Shown here: piece after piece, positions 1-9,448 of the stretch | Numbering within the stretch: position 1 is the stretch's first letter | Layout of the letters: every line of letters starts with the position of its first letter | NCBI GenBank assembly: GCA_016713565.1 | Contig: JADJOX010000007.1 | Coordinates: 1 to 64,000, forward strand | Source of the DNA: Ignavibacteriota bacterium | Lineage (GTDB): Bacteria; Bacteroidota; Ignavibacteria; Ignavibacteriales; Melioribacteraceae | Length of the DNA stretch: 64,000 bases | Direction of reading: 5' to 3' | Position numbers and translations under genes: made by a program | Notes under the pieces: generated by a model | Told to the model about the DNA's origin: nothing | The model's database searches: none | What the model saw: only the letters and a program-made list of their open reading frames with translations

Positions 1-70
1 TCTTTGCAAGCATGAATTAATTAAAATGCAACTCAATTTAGTAATCTTGGCAGTTTATTTTAACATTTAT

Positions 71-1365
71 TTAATTATTTATAAAAATATTAATATTTGG
101 TATTTCATAAAAATCGATCACAGAAAAATAAATATAATGGGAGAACAGCAGACCAACTCCAATCCACCATGATTCAATTTGAGCATAAAAGTTCAGCGAA
201 ATTAAGAATGCAAAAGCAAATTTTAATAAGTGTAATTCTAAGTCGTTTACCATATTTTTCAAACCCATTTAGAATAAGAGAATTTTTATCCTTAAATGTT
301 TTAATTATTTTAGGCTCACATTATTTTAAAGGAAATCCTATTTACAAATAAAAACAAGATTAGTCCAATTATCCCCGTTTCTTCCAAGTATAGCCAAAAT
401 GCTTGTAACGGTTTTTCCCTTCTATAAATTTCTGCACATTGCGGTTTTTGTCAAAATACCCAAGCAAGGATCAATAAACCTATTGTCCGCTAATTCCATA
501 TCCCAAGCCAATAAATCCGCCTCTTAAAGCCAGATCCCAAGAATACTTAATTGTCAAAGACCTTCTTCACCAAAAATAATTTTCATTTTTTACTAATGTC
601 ACACTATTTTTTTGAAGTATAGTTTGCGGTTAAGTATACAGTTGCAAAAATTATAAACACAAATAATAAAATGTAAGAAAGTGTTTTTACAAATGAAGTG
701 GTTAAAATAAAATAAATAAACCAAGTAATAAAAAGACTTAAAATTGCTGCCCTAGAAGTACTAAGTCCTATAATGATTAAATTTATTATAATTAAAAAAA
801 TTGCGATTTTTTTTTTTTCATTTAACATTAAAACTAACGGCGCGCAAGAAAAGATAAATATACTGTCCAAATTTATTCTGATGATTTGTAAAACCCATAA
901 ACCCTAAACCATGTCCGCCTGTCCATGCATTATTTGAGGTACTAAAAACAGTGAAAAAATTGATACCGCTACTATACTAAAATTAATCAGCAATAATGTA
1001 TTTAGAAGTATTTTGTAATTTTTGCTTGTTATTTGTGCTCCTATTATAATTGAACCTAAAACAGTAATTAAAAAAAATAGTGCTCGTTGAAGTGTGAATA
1101 TTGGATACTCAGACCAAATTGCTGTTAAAGTTGCCCAAATTGTGAATCCTATTACGAAATAATAATATTTTATTAAGTCCTTGTTTAGGTAAATCTGTTT
1201 TAAACCGCTAATTGCATAAAGTAAAAAGAGAGGCGCAATAAAATAAAATTTATTTACTAAAGGGAACCCTCTTGAAAACAAAGAAAGGACAAATATGAAG
1301 AAAATATATTTTGAATACTTGGATTCAAATATAAAGTTAAAGACTTTTCCGGTTTGAATTGGCAT
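71..1365 (-). pseudogene. Decayed O-antigen ligase / polymerase (Wzy-like)
   Basis: Remnant of an integral-membrane O-antigen ligase or polymerase, readable only by changing frame. The N-terminal part (904-1365, 153 codons) is intact and hydrophobic. A shift near 900-930 then exposes the family signature GFTNHQNKFGQ (HxNxxG). A second shift leads to 604-870, which holds the ligase-type motif GLSTSRAAILSL. Further frames give WDLALRGGFIGLGYGISGQ (about 480-540) and YLEETGIIGLILFLF (about 345-400), and 71-268 gives the last membrane segments. These pieces lie in the order expected for one protein of about 430 residues, so several indels and stops have inactivated one gene. The start at 1365 follows the preceding flippase remnant by only 4 bases, which fits an old operon. 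An intact homologue lies at 27246-28547. Confidence 0.8.
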
Positions 1366-1369
1366 ATGA

Positions 1370-2525
1370 TTATTTTACTACAGAAATACTTTTTTTTACA
1401 ATAAAAATTTTAATTGACAACAGTGTAAAAATGTATGTCGTACTTATTATTATTAACAAAAAATAGTCTTTAGCGTTATGAATTAGAAATATGATATATA
1501 GTACAATGCAGAATAAAGCAAAAAAATGGGTAAATTCTTGCTATTTGATACTGAGCACTATTATTAATAAATTTAAATAAGATGCCATTCAGCGGATACT
1601 GTATTACTGTATATACTGCATAAATAATTAAAATACAGTAAGTATTTGTTTTAGTAATTCATTGTCAATATTTCCCGGCAGTACTTTGGGAAAATAGGAA
1701 ACTATAGAAAATGCAGCTATACTATAACACAACCATAAATAATAGAAATGTAAACGCATTCTTTATTTTTTTCTTTTTCATTATTTTTAGCCGTATAGAT
1801 TGTATGTTCCATAATATTACCAAGATAAAGCATTGGCGACGTTATACCCCAGGCGAAAGTATAAGAATTGGCGATTTTAAGATTAAAATAATGGTTAATA
1901 ATGTATTTGTCAGCGATAAACGCAAATCCCAACGAGGCATTAACAACAAATGCGGCAAATCCTAATTTCGTAAAATTCAGTATAACTGCCGTCACCTTTA
2001 TAATCTTTCCAATTATTATAATAAATTAAAAGCATCCATAAAATCCGGCAATAGGGAAAACATAAAATAATTCATAACTGAGTTTCAACAAAATAAACAA
2101 AGATGAAATTAAGATAAGCCCATAAAATAATTTATAATAAAAATAATTTCTATAACTACCTTCAAAATAAGTTTTTCATGATAAAAATATTTGCGATTAT
2201 ATAGAAAAAGAATATGCAAATATTGCTAGGTACATATATTCATTATAGTCTTCCCTATTGATTAACACCGTTATTATAATCATAATTGCGGTATTAATAA
2301 AACTGCTATGAATAATTTTAAATCTGAATTTTTTTATTCTATTTATCGCGAAATCAAAACCAAGTTTGGCAAATAATATTACAATTGCTGAAGTGTAATA
2401 AATTTTGTTAAAATTATTGTATTCTATTCCAGTCGTAATGTAAGGTATTATCAGAAAACAATTTTACTGATGAAAAAGCCCCACCTATATAAAGGAACTT
2501 TTCTATTTTTTTTTAGATTTAAACT
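1370..2525 (-). pseudogene. Decayed polysaccharide flippase (Wzx-like)
   Basis: Remnant of a multi-membrane-segment oligosaccharide flippase. The N-terminal part, about 2180-2500, reads PYITTGIEYNNFNKIYYTSA followed by AKLGFDFAIN after correcting a shift and an early stop. This matches the first helices of Wzx proteins. The segment 1717-1995 still reads as 92 codons and contains DKYIINHYFNLKIANSYTFAWG, written here only as a degenerate Wzx-type loop. The C-terminus ends VVK and stop at 1370-1372, just before the ligase remnant. Multiple frameshifts and stops separate the pieces, so no full product is possible. An intact flippase is present at 25780-27243. Family assignment is by motif resemblance only. 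Confidence 0.72.
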
Positions 2526-2533
2526 AAGAGTAT

Positions 2534-3618
2534 TCAGTTTTTTGTAGAGTGTTTATTCTGATAGTTATTAAAATACCACTCGGCTGCAAGTTCAAAACCT
2601 TTTGCAGCATCATATTGATTATAATTTATAATGGTTTTGGCTTTTAAATGCTTGCTTGTGAATGTGGAACATCCCAATTCTATTTCCGCCAAAAAGTGGT
2701 TTAATTTCTGAAATTGCTTTATCATGTTTAGCTAAGTTATTTTTAAAGCATTAAACAAATCAATTAAATTTGTATTTCCGCCGTAAGCAATATTAAATAC
2801 TTCTGAAAAATAGTAATCATCCATATTTACGTTTTGCAACAAAGTTTCAACTTCTTTATTACTTGCTTCAAGTATTTATGTGTATCAAATTCAAGATTGT
2901 AATAATTTCTTTGTCCGCAAATATCTTATTATTTTCTTCAAATAATGCTTATTCATTTGCATGTATTACATTATCAATATAAGTAAAATCTCTGCTGTAA
3001 GAACCATCTCCATTTATTATCGGTTGTTCATGGTTTTGTTAATTTTTCACCCATAAAGGAATTACAGCGGCATAAGCGCCATTAGGGGTTTGCCTTTTTC
3101 CAAAAACATTAAAATATCTTAGTCCGATACATTGCATTCCATATGTTTTGCGAAGACATCCGCGTATAATTCATTAACATATTTTGTTATTGCATAAGGG
3201 GATAAAGGCATTTTTTGAACTTTTGAATTTTTTTTTGAGTCTCCATAAGTGCTGGAACTTGCGGCATAAACAAATCTTTTAACTTTAGCATCTCTTGATG
3301 CAATAAGCATATTTAAGAAACCATCTATATTTTCAGAATTAGTATTTGCAGGATTTTGAATTGATCTAGGTACTGAGCCAAGCCCGATGCGAAACAATGT
3401 CGCATCCTTTTTACAGCTTCATTGCAGACTTCAATATTTCTAATATCACCATTAATAAATTTAAATTTTGGGATTTGTAAAATTATGTTTGGATATTAGT
3501 TTCAAATCCAGTTCTAGGTTATCTAAGCATACTACATAATGCCCTTTGGATAAAAAATAGTCTACTAAATTACTTCCTATAAATCCTGCCACACCACTGT
3601 AATTAAAATTCTACTCAT
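2534..3618 (-). pseudogene. Decayed NAD-dependent sugar epimerase (WbpP/TviC-like)
   Basis: Remnant of a short-chain dehydrogenase/reductase of the UDP-GlcNAc 4-epimerase type. From the ATG at 3618 the frame breaks almost at once: one missing base separates the start from GVAGFIGSNLVDYF, the NAD-binding glycine motif. The piece 3119-3397 carries GSVPRSIQNP, the SSSTYGD catalytic Ser/Thr segment and the YAITK catalytic Tyr-Lys motif. Around 2960-3120 the frame reads LRYFNVFGKRQTPNGAYAAV and later GDGSYSRDFTYIDNV, interrupted by in-frame stops. The last part, 2534-2725, ends with FELAAEWYFNN, typical of the C-terminus of this family. The full length of about 340 codons matches the family, so this is one gene destroyed by small indels and stops rather than by a large deletion. 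Confidence 0.85.
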
Positions 3619-4247
3619 TTGAACTCAATTGGATTATTTAAATTATTTTAACTCGACTTTATTAAAAATATTTACAACAATTTGTTTGTTTTTTTTACAG
3701 CTTCGCCATATCAGTCACATGGATATTTAAATTTTAATAAATTTATTATATAATGTATTAATAGTACAAATATATAATTATTTGTAAATTGAAGCAATTA
3801 TTTAAACCATTTTTTTTAATAAAAATGTTAACTTATTGTTATTAAAGAAGTTAAATGAATTTTTAATTAAAAATGGGGTTAAAAATATATTGCAAATAAA
3901 TAGAATAAATTTATTAAAGGGATTTTAAAAATTGATGAATTTGGGCTTATTTTCAATGATTCGGCTTATTCCTTAATACGAATTTCAATTTAATAAGTCT
4001 ATTTAATGCAGCTTAGGAGTTTAAATATTTAAGGAATTTGAATTTACTAGTACTTTTCTCTTTCATTTTCTGTCGTTTCGATACGCTTCGCTGCGCTATG
4101 CTTCTCAACGACCGCAAGATTATTTCTCATTAAAACAATTTCTAATTTTAAATCATTCGGTTACTGATTAATGCCGATGGAATAACTAATTTTTGACTTG
4201 TAATTAGGCATGTATCGAAGTAACATTTCACGTTTTTTTAATGTTAA
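3619..4247. other. Long AT-rich intergenic stretch
   Basis: About 630 bases without a supportable gene on either strand. It is very AT-rich with many stops in all frames. The only structured element seen is a short GC-rich palindromic segment at 4072-4112, listed separately. Nothing here resembles a tRNA or an insertion sequence end. It separates the intact acetyltransferase gene from the decayed tail of the same operon, and may itself be remnant sequence too degraded to recognise. Confidence 0.5.
4072..4112. repeat. GC-rich palindromic element (REP-like candidate)
   Basis: A 41-base island of balanced base composition inside very AT-rich noncoding sequence. It begins GTCGTT and ends AACGAC, a perfect 6-base inverted repeat. 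The interior, with TACGCTTCGCT and GCGCTATGCTTCTC, holds related short direct and inverted motifs. Compositionally it does not belong to its surroundings. It looks like one copy of a dispersed, mobile palindromic repeat, but only one copy was seen in this window. Confidence 0.4.
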
Positions 4248-4835
4248 TCAAACTTCAATTACTTTATTATCGACAAATTTATAAGTCTTGCCCGATTTTT
4301 CACAATGAGCAATTCCATTTTCATCGAATTTTAATTTTTGTCCCGCTTCGCTGAACCAGCCAATTATTTTTGCGGGATTTCCAACCACCAATGCAAAATC
4401 CGGAACATCTTTTGTCACAACTGAACCGGCTCCAACAAACGCGAATCTTCCTATTGTATGTCCGCAAACTATAGTTGAATTGGCTCCCAATGACGCGCCT
4501 TCTTTAACCAAAGTCTTTATATAATATTGGGCCCCTACTTGAGGATATTTACTTCTCGGATCCAAAATATTTGTAAAAACCATTGACGGTCCGCAGAACA
4601 CATAATCTTCTAAAGTTACGCCTTCATACACAGAAACATTATTTTGGATTTTCACAAAATTTCCAATAGTTACATTATTCGCGATATTAACATTTTGACC
4701 TAGTACACATTTTTTACCTAACTTAGCTCCGCTTTGAACGTGAGAAAAATGCCATATTTTTGTGCCTTCGCCAATTTCTACGTTATCATCAACGACCGCA
4801 AATTTATCAACATAATATTTTTTTTCTTCGCTCAT
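4248..4835 (-). CDS. wbpD: UDP-2-acetamido-3-amino-2,3-dideoxyglucuronate N-acetyltransferase (WbpD/WlbB type)
   Basis: A 195-residue left-handed beta-helix acetyltransferase. The protein is built from hexapeptide repeats (for example IGEGTKIW, LGKKCVLGQNVNIANN, IGNFVKIQNNV) over roughly residues 15-160, and ends with a short tail. The pattern IWHFSHVQSGA near the N-terminus and the GNPAKIIGW closing segment are those of the WbpD/WlbB family. These enzymes transfer acetyl from acetyl-CoA to the 3-amino group of UDP-GlcNAc(3NH2)A in the cytoplasm. It is the fourth gene after the aminotransferase, 2-epimerase and WlbA oxidase on the same strand, so the context supports that specific reaction rather than a general acetyltransferase. 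Length is normal. It is the last intact gene before the decayed tail of the operon. Confidence 0.85.
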   Translation of the reverse strand: MSEEKKYYVDKFAVVDDNVEIGEGTKIWHFSHVQSGAKLGKKCVLGQNVNIANNVTIGNFVKIQNNVSVYEGVTLEDYVFCGPSMVFTNILDPRSKYPQVGAQYYIKTLVKEGASLGANSTIVCGHTIGRFAFVGAGSVVTKDVPDFALVVGNPAKIIGWFSEAGQKLKFDENGIAHCEKSGKTYKFVDNKVIEV

Positions 4836-4913
4836 ATATTTTCCAGTTATAAATTGAATTTATTTATTTTTGATTAATTTTTTAATTCTCATCACTCATT
4901 ACATGGATAATAA

Positions 4914-5858
4914 TCACTTCCCAAGAATCGGATGGGCATATTCAGCTTTATCATCAACTTTCGCATTTCTGATTTCGTGCACAATCTCAATTGATTGTCT
5001 TGCGTCATTTACTCCAAAACCCTTACCATTTAAAATTGACTGATAAACTTTAGTGTGCAGTTCCGTAAAACCGTCACTGAAATGAAATTCTTCACCGTCA
5101 AGTTTAAGAGAACGGTAAGTTGTTTTATTTTCATTAACTGCTTCCGAAGGAAGGTCCGATTTGTCAATAGACAAAAACCATCTGACGTTTGCGCGTTCAA
5201 ACTCTAAAAATCCGCTTACTTTTCTCGGCTCGTTCAAATATAATTTATTTGTCTGCACTTTGCCGAAAATCCATCCTAACATATCAAAAAAATGGACTCC
5301 GATATTTGTAGCTACTCCGCCGGATTTTTCTTTAACTCCTTTCCATGAATAATCATACCACGAACCTCTTGATGTAATGTAAGTTAGAATAATTTCATGT
5401 TTTGAATTTTTCTTTTCTGTTTCTACTTTATTTTTCAAATCAATTATTGCTTGATGTTCTCTAAGCTGAAGTATATTATAGATTTTTTTTCCAGTCTCAT
5501 TTTCCAGTTCTTCTAAAGCGTCTAGATTCCATGGATTCAACACAATCGGTTTTTCACAAATAGCGTCAGCGTCCGTTCTTAATGCCAAACGTATGTGAGC
5601 GTCGTGTAAAAAATTCGGCGAACAAATACTTAAATAATGTATTCTTTCAGTTATCGATTTTCTATGCAGCATTTCCACATATCTTTCAAATCTTTCAAAG
5701 TCAACAAAAAAACCTACATTCGGGAAATAGCGGTCAAGAATTCCCACAGAATCATGTGGATCCAATGCCGCGATTAAATTATTACCTGTATCTTTTATTG
5801 CTTGAAGATGCCTTGGCGCAATATATCCGGCAACGCCGGTAATGGCAAAGTTTTTCAT
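4914..5858 (-). CDS. wlbA: UDP-N-acetylglucosamine-uronate 3-oxidase (WlbA/WbpB, Gfo/Idh/MocA family)
   Basis: A 314-residue NAD-dependent oxidoreductase that oxidises C3 of UDP-GlcNAcA, making the keto-sugar used by the neighbouring aminotransferase. The N-terminus FAITGVAGYIAPRHLQAIKD is very close to that of characterised WlbA proteins. It is followed by the family motifs SICSPNFLH and ICEKP, which contains the conserved Lys of Gfo/Idh/MocA enzymes. YNILQLREHQAII and the sheet-rich C-terminal domain (about residues 125-314) with GVATNIGVHFFDMLGWIFG also match WlbA. The length is as expected. The gene lies 29 bases after the 2-epimerase stop and 78 bases before wbpD, in one operon. Confidence 0.9.
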   Translation of the reverse strand: MKNFAITGVAGYIAPRHLQAIKDTGNNLIAALDPHDSVGILDRYFPNVGFFVDFERFERYVEMLHRKSITERIHYLSICSPNFLHDAHIRLALRTDADAICEKPIVLNPWNLDALEELENETGKKIYNILQLREHQAIIDLKNKVETEKKNSKHEIILTYITSRGSWYDYSWKGVKEKSGGVATNIGVHFFDMLGWIFGKVQTNKLYLNEPRKVSGFLEFERANVRWFLSIDKSDLPSEAVNENKTTYRSLKLDGEEFHFSDGFTELHTKVYQSILNGKGFGVNDARQSIEIVHEIRNAKVDDKAEYAHPILGK

Positions 5859-5887
5859 AATTTATTATTTTAGTCTTAAATTTAACA

Positions 5888-7003
5888 TTAAAGCATATTT
5901 AAAAGTATATCTGAAATTCGTTTACTAGCCAATCCATCTCCATAGGGATTAATAGAATTTGCCATTTTTTCATAAGCAGATTTATCATCAATAAGATTTG
6001 ATAATTCGGTAATTATTTTTAGCTTATCCGTACCAACTAATTTTACTGTACCCGCATTTAAAGCTTCTGGTCGTTCTGTATCATCTCTCATAACCAAAAC
6101 AGGCTTGCCTAAACTTGGGGCTTCTTCTTGAACACCGCCGGAATCAGTTAAAATTATTTCAGAATTCATCATTAATGAAATAAATGGAAGATATGTCTGA
6201 GGATTAAGCAGTTTAATATTTCTTTTTCTACCAAGAATTTTATTAACCGGTTCCTGAACATTTGGATTTAAATGTACCGGATATATAAAATGATAATTGT
6301 TATATTTATCTGCAAGTTGAGCAATGGATTCGCAGATGTTAATAAAACCTTCGCCAAAATTTTCCCTTCTATGCCCGGTTATTAAAACATATGGCTTCAA
6401 TTCTTCTATTTTAACTTCTTTTAGTCCATCAATAATCGGATTAACTTCATTAACTTTATCAATAGCTAGATAAAGAGCATCAATAACTGTATTGCCGGTT
6501 ACAAATATTCTATCCTTTGGAATTCCTTCATTTAGTAAATTATTCATTGATATTTTTGTTGGGGCAAAATGCAGTTCAGCTATTCTTGATGTCAAAACTC
6601 TATTCATCTCTTCAGGAAACGGAGAATATTTTTTAAACGTTCTTAATCCGGCTTCAACATGACCAACTTTAACTTTATGATAAAATGCAACTAAGGAAAC
6701 AGCCATTACCGTTGTTGTATCTCCTTGAACCAGAACTATATCAGGCTGATAACTTTTAAAATAATCATCAATAGAAGAAATAACTTTTGCGGTTAATTTA
6801 CCAAGTGATTGGTTTGGCTGCATTAAATCTAAATCTACATCCGGAACAATATCAAATATTTCTAAAACTTGATCAAGCATTTCTCTATGTTGAGCAGTAA
6901 CGCAGATATTAACTTCAAAGTTACTATTCTTTTTTAATTCAATAATTAAAGGTATTAATTTTATAGCTTCGGGTCTAGTTCCAAATACAATGGAAATTTT
7001 CAT
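5888..7003 (-). CDS. wecB: UDP-N-acetylglucosamine 2-epimerase, non-hydrolysing (WecB type)
   Basis: A 371-residue GT-B-fold epimerase that interconverts UDP-GlcNAc and UDP-ManNAc, or the corresponding diacetamido-uronic acid pair. It shows the WecB signatures FGTRPEAIKLIPLI at the N-terminus, TAQHREMLDQVLEIF, GDTTTVMAVSLVAFYH, GHVEAGLRT and PEEMNRVLT. The second domain has TGHRREN and TDSGGVQEEAPSLGKPVLV, the UDP-binding region. In sequence style it is closer to WecB than to WbpI, although its operon partners (wlbA, wbpD, aminotransferase) would predict a WbpI function. A second, more WbpI-like epimerase is at 33865-34962. The substrate is therefore not settled by sequence alone. Confidence 0.87.
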   Translation of the reverse strand: MKISIVFGTRPEAIKLIPLIIELKKNSNFEVNICVTAQHREMLDQVLEIFDIVPDVDLDLMQPNQSLGKLTAKVISSIDDYFKSYQPDIVLVQGDTTTVMAVSLVAFYHKVKVGHVEAGLRTFKKYSPFPEEMNRVLTSRIAELHFAPTKISMNNLLNEGIPKDRIFVTGNTVIDALYLAIDKVNEVNPIIDGLKEVKIEELKPYVLITGHRRENFGEGFINICESIAQLADKYNNYHFIYPVHLNPNVQEPVNKILGRKRNIKLLNPQTYLPFISLMMNSEIILTDSGGVQEEAPSLGKPVLVMRDDTERPEALNAGTVKLVGTDKLKIITELSNLIDDKSAYEKMANSINPYGDGLASKRISDILLNML

Positions 7004-7060
7004 TATGTACTTTTAAATATTTAAAAAAGGATTCGCTACAATTAATTATAAAACATAAAT

Positions 7061-8266
7061 TTAATTTTTAAAGAATTCGTTTATTTTTTCAACAACATAT
7101 GTAATTTGTTCTTCTGTCAATTCAGGATATATTGGCAGAGCTATCGAACTTTCAGCCGCAAAATCCGCGACAGGGAAAGTCGCGTTTTTAAATTTCGAAT
7201 TCTTCAATACATCTTGGAAACATTCTTGTTTATGGAACGGCACCGGATAATAGATTTCAGTAGCAATACCATTTTCACTCAAGAAGTTTCTCATTTCATC
7301 GCGTTTCTCAACTCTTATAATATATTGATTGTAAATGTGATAATTTACAATTGGAGAACTCGAATTTTTGCTTTCAATTGCTGCTTCTTTATAAACAGCT
7401 TTAGGAAGTAATATTCTGTTATTTGCATCAAATTCTATTTTACCCTCTTCTTGCGAAAGTCGGGCAGATTTAAAGAGCGAGGTGTATAATTCGGCATTTT
7501 TTCTTCTTTTTTCCGACCAAGAATCCAGATGAGGAAGTTTAACATTTAAGACTGCCGCCTGTATTGCGTCTATTCTAAAATTTCCGCCAATTACGCTGTG
7601 ATAATATTTTGGCTCACCGCCGTGAACTCTTAAAATTTTTAATTTATCGCCAAGTTCGTCATCATTTGTAACTACCATTCCGCCATCACCAAAACAGCCC
7701 AAATTTTTACTTGGGAAATATGAATAACACCCAATATCACCTATTGTGCCAACACATTTACCATCTTTATATTGCGCGGAAATAGCTTGAGCGCCGTCTT
7801 CAATTACTTTTAGATTATAGTTTTTCGCTATTTTCATTATAGGGTCCATATCAGCGCTTTGACCATATAAATGAACCGGAATTATCGCTTTAGTTTTATT
7901 TGTGATTTTCTCTACAATTTTAGCGGGATCTATATTGAATGTTACCGGATCGCTGTCTACAAAAACCGGTACGGCATTAAGTCTCGACACTACTCCTGCG
8001 GTAGCAAAAAAAGAATATGTCGGAACAATTACTTCATCTCCGGGATTTAAATCAATTGCCATTAGAGCTACAAGTAATGCGTCAGTTCCTGAAGAAACGC
8101 CAATTGCTTTTTTAGCACCTAAATATTTACAAGTTTGTTCTTCAAGTTTTTGAACTTCGGGCCCTAGTATAAAATACTGCGATTCCGACACTCTTAAAAC
8201 CGCTTCGTCCAATTCTTTTTTCAATGATTGATATTGAATTTTTAGGTCTAATAATGGAACTTTCAT
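7061..8266 (-). CDS. wbpE: Nucleotide-sugar aminotransferase (DegT/DnrJ/EryC1/StrS family, WlbC/WbpE type)
   Basis: A 401-residue PLP-dependent aminotransferase that installs an amino group, probably at C3 of the UDP-keto-uronic acid made by WlbA. Visible family features are VPLLDLKIQYQSLKKEL at the N-terminus, SSGTDALLVALMA (cofactor phosphate binding) and EVIVPTYSFFATAG. IEDGAQAISA carries the Asp that contacts the PLP nitrogen. SYFPSKNLGCFGDGGM holds the Schiff-base Lys at about residue 188. Length and motif order are complete. It is the first gene of the minus-strand operon 8266 to about 70, with wecB 57 bases downstream. An AT-rich intergenic region separates it from the divergent glycosyltransferase. 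Confidence 0.88.
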   Translation of the reverse strand: MKVPLLDLKIQYQSLKKELDEAVLRVSESQYFILGPEVQKLEEQTCKYLGAKKAIGVSSGTDALLVALMAIDLNPGDEVIVPTYSFFATAGVVSRLNAVPVFVDSDPVTFNIDPAKIVEKITNKTKAIIPVHLYGQSADMDPIMKIAKNYNLKVIEDGAQAISAQYKDGKCVGTIGDIGCYSYFPSKNLGCFGDGGMVVTNDDELGDKLKILRVHGGEPKYYHSVIGGNFRIDAIQAAVLNVKLPHLDSWSEKRRKNAELYTSLFKSARLSQEEGKIEFDANNRILLPKAVYKEAAIESKNSSSPIVNYHIYNQYIIRVEKRDEMRNFLSENGIATEIYYPVPFHKQECFQDVLKNSKFKNATFPVADFAAESSIALPIYPELTEEQITYVVEKINEFFKN

Positions 8267-8575
8267 ATTATTCTCTTAAAATATTTTGAAATAATGTTAT
8301 ATCAATTAATTAAATATGAAATAAATGTTGATGTTATTTTAAATCAACAATTACTAAATAAACCAAAAAGTAAATAAATAATTTAGCTAATAAATTTTAT
8401 ATATTCTTGTAAAACTTTTTAAAAATAAAGTTGGAATTTCAGATTGTAAATTTATTTTTATAAAATGTAATTTCACACAATCTACATAAAAATGAGTTCA
8501 TGTCCTTTATCACAGTAAACTTTTTTTTCTATTATATATTGCAAAGAAGTTTATTATAAATATGTGGGACAATGA
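8267..8575. promoter_or_regulatory. Divergent intergenic region between the two polysaccharide operons
   Basis: About 310 bases between divergently transcribed operons, so it must hold the promoters of both. It is almost entirely A and T. TATA-like hexamers are frequent, including TTATAAAT at about 8551-8562 before the plus-strand start, but no convincing matched -35 and -10 pair stands out on either strand. No operator-like palindrome or small gene was seen. Confidence 0.35.
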
Positions 8576-9445
8576 ATGGTACTAACTAAAACAATTAGTG
8601 AAAATTTATTAATAAATTCAATGGTAAATCAAAAAATATTTTCAGCTGAACAGAATAAAAATATAAACAATTCGTCTTTTTTTATAAAAGTGGAACAAGT
8701 ATTTTTTGTTTTACCCGCATATAATGAAGAAGATTCATTACCTAATTTGCTTAAGCGGATCTCACAGTTAGATTCTGCATATAAAATTAAAATTAAGGTA
8801 ATAGTAATTAATGACGGCTCTAAAGATAATACAGCCAAAGTAACTGAAAACGCTTCAGAAAATTTATTTTTAACTCTCGTAAATCATGAAAAAAATATGG
8901 GCTTGGGTCAAGCAGTTCAAACTGGAATTAAAGAAGCTTTATCTCAAGCTTCGATAAATGATATTATTATTATTATGGATGCGGATGATACCCATGATGT
9001 TGCTTTAATGGATCAAATGATAAAAAATATTGAGGATGGCGCTGATATTGTAATTGCTTCGCGTTTTGTAAATGGTGGTAACGATGAAAGTGCGCCAATC
9101 TTTAGAAGATTTCTATCACGAGGCGCAAGTTTAGTTTTTAAAACTTTGCTTCCTTTAAATAATATAAAAGATTTTACAAGCGGATATAGAGCATATCGAG
9201 TAGGACTTTTGCAAAAAGCCTCATTTCATTATGGTGAAACTTTAATACATGAACAAGGTTTTGCCTGCATGGTTGAGTTACTATTAAAACTTAGACATTG
9301 GTCACCTAAAATAATTGAAATACCGTTTTTCTTAAGATACGACAGAAAACTGGGCGCAAGCAAATTGAAGTTGTTTAAAACAATTATTCAGTATTTTAAA
9401 TTAGGTATAAGAGATAGAGTTTCACCAAGTCCGCGAAGAATATAA
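8576..9445 (+). CDS. Family 2 glycosyltransferase (dolichyl-phosphate mannosyltransferase-like)
   Basis: A 289-residue cytoplasmic GT-A glycosyltransferase. The catalytic domain starts at about residue 43 with VFFVLPAYNEEDSLPNLL, continues with VIVINDGSKDNTAKV, and has the metal and nucleotide-binding segment IIIMDADDTHD near residue 135. The ending KTIIQYFKLGIRDR resembles polyprenyl-phosphate sugar transferases. There is no membrane helix, so it probably acts on nucleotide sugar and a lipid or polymer acceptor at the inner face of the membrane. The first 42 residues are not typical of the family, so the start may be the ATG at 8621 instead. It is followed after 3 bases by the FAD oxidoreductase, so the two are translated together. 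The exact substrate is unknown. Confidence 0.8.
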   Translation: MVLTKTISENLLINSMVNQKIFSAEQNKNINNSSFFIKVEQVFFVLPAYNEEDSLPNLLKRISQLDSAYKIKIKVIVINDGSKDNTAKVTENASENLFLTLVNHEKNMGLGQAVQTGIKEALSQASINDIIIIMDADDTHDVALMDQMIKNIEDGADIVIASRFVNGGNDESAPIFRRFLSRGASLVFKTLLPLNNIKDFTSGYRAYRVGLLQKASFHYGETLIHEQGFACMVELLLKLRHWSPKIIEIPFFLRYDRKLGASKLKLFKTIIQYFKLGIRDRVSPSPRRI

Positions 9446-9448
9446 TTT

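Noticed and set aside
97..351. Plus-strand reading frame of 84 codons
   Set aside because: It lies opposite the decayed ligase gene, whose minus-strand motifs are clear; composition and context show a chance frame.
1..4247. Insertion sequence or prophage as cause of the decay at the left end
   Set aside because: No transposase, integrase or terminal repeat was seen; the damage consists of small indels and stops.
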